A stretch of DNA of 64,000 bases from Acinetobacter variabilis (GTDB taxonomy: Bacteria > Pseudomonadota > Gammaproteobacteria > Pseudomonadales > Moraxellaceae). The stretch is taken from positions 1,309,343 through 1,373,342 of the forward strand of contig NZ_KB850113.1 in NCBI RefSeq assembly GCF_000369625.1, written 5' to 3'. The position numbers and the translations under genes were made by a program. Shown piece by piece: positions 62,602 through 64,000 of the stretch (the first letter of the stretch is position 1; each line of letters begins with the position of its first letter). The notes under the pieces are model-generated. The model did no database searches and was not told the origin of the DNA. It saw nothing but the letters and a program-made list of their open reading frames with translations.

Positions 62602-64000
62602 TTAGAAGAAGTCATCGGTAAATGCCAAATCAATGGTGACCTTATAGCGTTGCATCTCGATATTCAGGTCTTTGTCCTTCAGTACCAGGAAGTAATCTTT
62701 CTTACGGTCAAAATCAGTGCCAGACAATGACAGCCTGACCTGCTTGACCCGATCGGCAACAGAGTCGGTACTGCTATCAAAAGTCAAAGTTTCTTCACTG
62801 GAAACTTTAAGATCCCCATCATAAATGGCAATCGATAAAGTCACTGGCATGACCAGCTCACTGACAGCTTCAGTTTGCATCAAATCAAACTTCTGGATGT
62901 TATTGACCATCTTCAGCGTGGATTTGGTAGAAATGACCTCAACTTTACGCTTGGTGCGCTGTCCAGCCTTTTCACCACGTAGCTGTTTTACCGTTAGTAC
63001 AGGCACTACGATTTCCTGAGGCATGATGCCGCCATGCACGAAACGTGAGCCTCCTACAAAATGGAAACGGTTCGCCCCTTTTGGAATCCAAAAATCAGTC
63101 GCAGATAATGTGCCTGCCGTAGCTTGGGTTGAGCCTTTCCAGGCTTCCTTGCTCTCTGGTAAACCATGCCCAATCACATAGCGTTTTTTGCTCTTCAATG
63201 TATTGGTAGGTTTTTCAGTCAAGCTTGAACGATCCGCAGATTCCAGTTTACTTTGCTGGAACAAGAAGCCATGGTCGGCTGTAATCAACAGGGTAGAAAT
63301 ATTGAAGTGCATTAAGATTTTGCGGCTAAGTTCGGTCAGCTCTTCAATAGCATGTTCCACAGCCATAAAGGTTTCTGATTCTGTCGAGGCGCTGTCACCG
63401 CGTGCATCAATCACGTTGTGATAAACGTAAATCAGCTCATGGTCTTTCAGCGCTTCACGGCCTTCATCACGCGACCAACCTTTTACCGTTTCAGCGGTAA
63501 CCGCCAATCCATTATAGGCAGCCAGAATTTTGGATCGTGCTGCAGTCCCTTTGCTGGACTGTCCATCTACTAAAACATCATCCCCTGCGGCCTCTTTGTA
63601 CTCCAAAGTCTGATGCGGCAATAACGAGGCCATGCCCAGTGTGGTGTAACTTGGGACAACGCCCAGCTGTGAAGACAAGGTCGCTTCGGAATAACGCTTT
63701 TCATTAATACGATCACGCAACTCTACCGCAGCTTCATAGCGGAAAGCATCACTGATAATTACCACAATACGGCGTTTCGTTGCAGAATTGAGTAAGGGTC
63801 TGACGTGGGTATCGTAGAAGTTCTGCTGGTTTGGGATATCTGCCACTTTCCAGACATTCAAGCGTTGCTCAGCTTCAATCCGCTCTCCCCAGTTTCGTGC
63901 CAAGTGGTCAATAAACCAGTAGGAATAGCAATTTTCGACTTCTTCATCGAGTTTTTTCAGGATATCGACATGAGCGCGTTGAGAAGCAGCACTGTAGTGG
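62602..64000 (-). CDS. pglZ: BREX phosphatase-like protein PglZ, 5' end beyond window
   Basis: C-terminal 465 or so residues of PglZ. The frame is open to the window edge (reading HYSAASQRAHVDILKKL upstream), so the TTG at 63903 is not the true start. The alkaline-phosphatase superfamily core is seen in VVIISDAFRYEAAVELR (first metal Asp), LGMASLLPHQ and LLITADHGFLFQ (second metal site), followed by a C-terminal beta domain. PglZ is the hallmark of BREX and pgl systems. The missing part, plus brxA, brxB, brxC and pglX, should lie to the right. Confidence 0.95.
   Translation of the reverse strand, partial: HYSAASQRAHVDILKKLDEEVENCYSYWFIDHLARNWGERIEAEQRLNVWKVADIPNQQNFYDTHVRPLLNSATKRRIVVIISDAFRYEAAVELRDRINEKRYSEATLSSQLGVVPSYTTLGMASLLPHQTLEYKEAAGDDVLVDGQSSKGTAARSKILAAYNGLAVTAETVKGWSRDEGREALKDHELIYVYHNVIDARGDSASTESETFMAVEHAIEELTELSRKILMHFNISTLLITADHGFLFQQSKLESADRSSLTEKPTNTLKSKKRYVIGHGLPESKEAWKGSTQATAGTLSATDFWIPKGANRFHFVGGSRFVHGGIMPQEIVVPVLTVKQLRGEKAGQRTKRKVEVISTKSTLKMVNNIQKFDLMQTEAVSELVMPVTLSIAIYDGDLKVSSEETLTFDSSTDSVADRVKQVRLSLSGTDFDRKKDYFLVLKDKDLNIEMQRYKVTIDLAFTDDFF

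Larger units (their letters stand above)
36411..64000. mobile_element. Genomic island 2 (defence island), right end outside window
   Basis: Starts at the second tRNA fragment with its own integrase 140 bp inside, and contains insertion sequences, a five-gene operon of unknown role, a peptide-modification cluster and the 3' end of a BREX operon. No core chromosomal gene appears again up to position 64000. That it is one continuous island ending at the intact tRNA is an inference. Confidence 0.6.

Noticed and set aside
1-64000. CRISPR array
   Set aside because: I found no series of direct repeats with regular spacers on reading through the window.

Overview
The window looks like the chromosome of a gamma-proteobacterium of the family Moraxellaceae, most likely Acinetobacter. 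This is inferred from the moderately AT-rich DNA, the protein sequences of the core genes (HrpA, AhpC/AhpF, RuvC, BioB, Nnr, QueG), the small lineage-type hypothetical genes and the insertion sequences. No rRNA gene, complete tRNA gene or CRISPR array is present.

Positions 1-20744 are ordinary chromosome. They hold an unidentified truncated gene, an hrpA / ketoacyl-ACP synthase III / acyltransferase run, the peroxide-detoxification genes ahpC and ahpF (1.6 kb apart), small conserved genes (KTSC, DUF1653, O-methyltransferase), a LysE-type exporter, fxsA, ruvC, acyP, the NAD(P)HX repair gene nnr, queG and bioB. Two genes are broken: a serine hydrolase and a GAF-type regulator. hrpA carries an in-frame palindromic repeat insertion.

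Positions 21499-36410 form genomic island 1. Both ends carry an identical 47-bp copy of the 3' part of a CAU-anticodon tRNA gene. It holds a tyrosine integrase, an unusual DEAD-like helicase, several small unknown genes (one extremely acidic) and a complete type I restriction-modification system (hsdM, hsdS, hsdR) with a GIY-YIG nuclease gene between hsdS and hsdR.

From 36411 to the window end lies a second island that starts with its own integrase next to the second tRNA fragment. It carries four blocks: (a) a five-gene operon at 38923-48635 encoding an SF1 UPF1/DNA2-like helicase, a winged-helix/PIN nuclease, a coiled-coil protein, a Clp-type AAA+ ATPase and a small radical SAM protein, bracketed by IS5-family elements; (b) nested insertion sequences at 48784-50857; (c) a very AT-rich cluster at 51027-55636 that looks like a ribosomally made modified-peptide locus, with a 65-residue Cys-rich precursor, two E1/ThiF-like adenylating proteins and a short UvrA-like ABC ATPase; (d) the 3' end of a type 1 BREX phage-defence operon (pglZ, brxL) followed closely by a 1579-residue helicase-nuclease.

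The accessory half is therefore a layered defence/conflict region built by tandem integration at one tRNA site. The best candidates for undescribed systems are the peptide cluster (c), where the two E1-like proteins look like complementary halves of one enzyme, and the five-gene operon (a), whose gene combination I do not recognise as a named system.
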